Below are positions 63,423-64,000 of a stretch of 64,000 nucleotides of DNA, piece after piece. Below the pieces are notes generated by a model. The model was not told the DNA's origin. It made no database searches and worked only from the letters and a program-made list of their open reading frames with translations. How positions within the stretch are numbered: position 1 is the first letter of the stretch; each line of letters starts with the position of its first letter. The translations under genes and the position numbers were made by a program. Source of the DNA: Sideroxydans sp. CL21 (GTDB taxonomy: Bacteria; Pseudomonadota; Gammaproteobacteria; Burkholderiales; Gallionellaceae); NCBI RefSeq assembly GCF_902459525.1, contig NZ_LR699166.1, positions 3,708,858 to 3,772,857 of the forward strand, read 5' to 3'.

Positions 63423-64000
63423 ATGTGTGGAATCGTAGGTGCCGTCGCAAAACGGAATATCGTACCCATTCTGGTCAATGGCCTGTTGCGGCTGGAATAC
63501 CGTGGCTATGACTCCGCGGGGCTGGTGGTTGTGCATGACGGAAAACTGGATCGCGTGCGCAGCATCGGACGCGTGGCAGAACTGGCAGCAAAGAGCGCGA
63601 ACACCTACGGCGAGCTCGGCATCGCCCATACGCGCTGGGCCACGCACGGCGTGCCGAGCGAACGCAACGCACACCCTCATATCAGCCGCGACCTCATCGC
63701 CGTGGTGCACAACGGCATCATCGAAAACTATGAAGAGCTGCGCACCGATCTGACTGCGCAGGGATACGAATTCACGTCCGATACCGACACCGAAGTCATT
63801 TCCCACCTGATCCACAGCCATTATGCACAGGGCAGCCTGCTGGTCGCCACGCAGATGGCGTTGTCGCAGCTGGTTGGCGCATACGCGATCGGCGTGGTGG
63901 CGGCAGACAACCCGCACCAACTCATTGCTGCGCGTAAAGGTAGCCCATTGTTATTGGGTGTTGGCGTAGGTGAGCACTTCGTTGCATCCGACATGTCGGC
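63423..64000 (+). CDS. glmS: Glutamine-fructose-6-phosphate aminotransferase, 5' part (runs off window)
   Basis: GlmS forms glucosamine 6-phosphate from fructose 6-phosphate and glutamine, the step before GlmU substrates. The frame is open from the ATG at 63423 to the window end (about 192 codons). The N-terminal glutaminase shows the nucleophile Cys2 in [37 protein letters not shown], and SDTDTEV. The sugar isomerase domains lie outside. One base separates it from glmU, so the two are an operon. Confidence 0.97.
   Translation, partial: MCGIVGAVAKRNIVPILVNGLLRLEYRGYDSAGLVVVHDGKLDRVRSIGRVAELAAKSANTYGELGIAHTRWATHGVPSERNAHPHISRDLIAVVHNGIIENYEELRTDLTAQGYEFTSDTDTEVISHLIHSHYAQGSLLVATQMALSQLVGAYAIGVVAADNPHQLIAARKGSPLLLGVGVGEHFVASDMS

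Noticed and set aside
62183..63478. A 431-codon open frame opposite glmU
   Set aside because: Antisense shadow of glmU with no recognisable family.

Overview
The window is chromosomal DNA of an autotrophic betaproteobacterium. The closest fit I can suggest is the Gallionellaceae / Nitrosomonadales (Sideroxydans- or Gallionella-like). This rests on a lone form II RuBisCO with CbbQ and CbbO, a complete Calvin-cycle gene cluster, the betaproteobacterial order rsmB-DUF4390-ntrY-like, and the classic dnaA/rpmH/gid/par/atp origin neighbourhood. The taxonomic placement is inference, because no rRNA gene is present.

Layout. Positions 1-1059 hold the 3' end of pyrE and a DUF4124 envelope protein. Positions 1065-8710 (minus strand) form a carbon-fixation block, read from its promoter end as cbbM-cbbQ-cbbO-fbp-purE-purC-beta carbonic anhydrase. 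The regulator cbbR is divergent at 8830. After a DUF599 membrane protein comes a second minus-strand Calvin/glycolysis block, 10698-17695: tkt, gap, pgk, pyk, fba. Together the two blocks encode RuBisCO and its activase, Fbp, aldolase, transketolase, GAPDH and Pgk, with a carbonic anhydrase likely to help CO2/bicarbonate supply. Positions 17850-23950 hold an NtrY-like kinase with a short response regulator, DUF4390, rsmB, fmt and def. Positions 24041-29345 (plus strand) hold a LysM protein, dprA, smg and topA.

Positions 29396-39987 are an accessory island between topA and gyrB. It carries a type I restriction-modification operon (hsdM, hsdS, hsdR) with a nucleotidyltransferase/HEPN pair (toxin-antitoxin type) placed between hsdS and hsdR. 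That pair is bracketed by two different hairpin-repeat elements. hsdR carries an in-frame REP-like insertion and is split by a complete 2694-bp IS21-family element (istA, istB) flanked by a 5-bp duplication (GCACT). Removing the element plus one repeat copy restores a 1051-codon hsdR frame.

From 40340 onward is the replication-origin region: gyrB, dnaN and dnaA (minus strand), then rpmH, rnpA, yidD, yidC, mnmE, mnmG, rsmG, parA and parB (plus strand). It has DnaA-box-like sites on both sides of dnaA and two parS sites. The full F-type ATP synthase operon atpIBEFHAGDC follows, then a terminator, a minus-strand COG3146 acyltransferase-like gene, glmU, and the 5' part of glmS running off the end.

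I saw no tRNA, rRNA, CRISPR array or prophage. The most notable region is the 29.4-40.0 kb island: a defence locus with layered insertions (hairpin repeats, TA-like cassette, REP in coding sequence, IS21).
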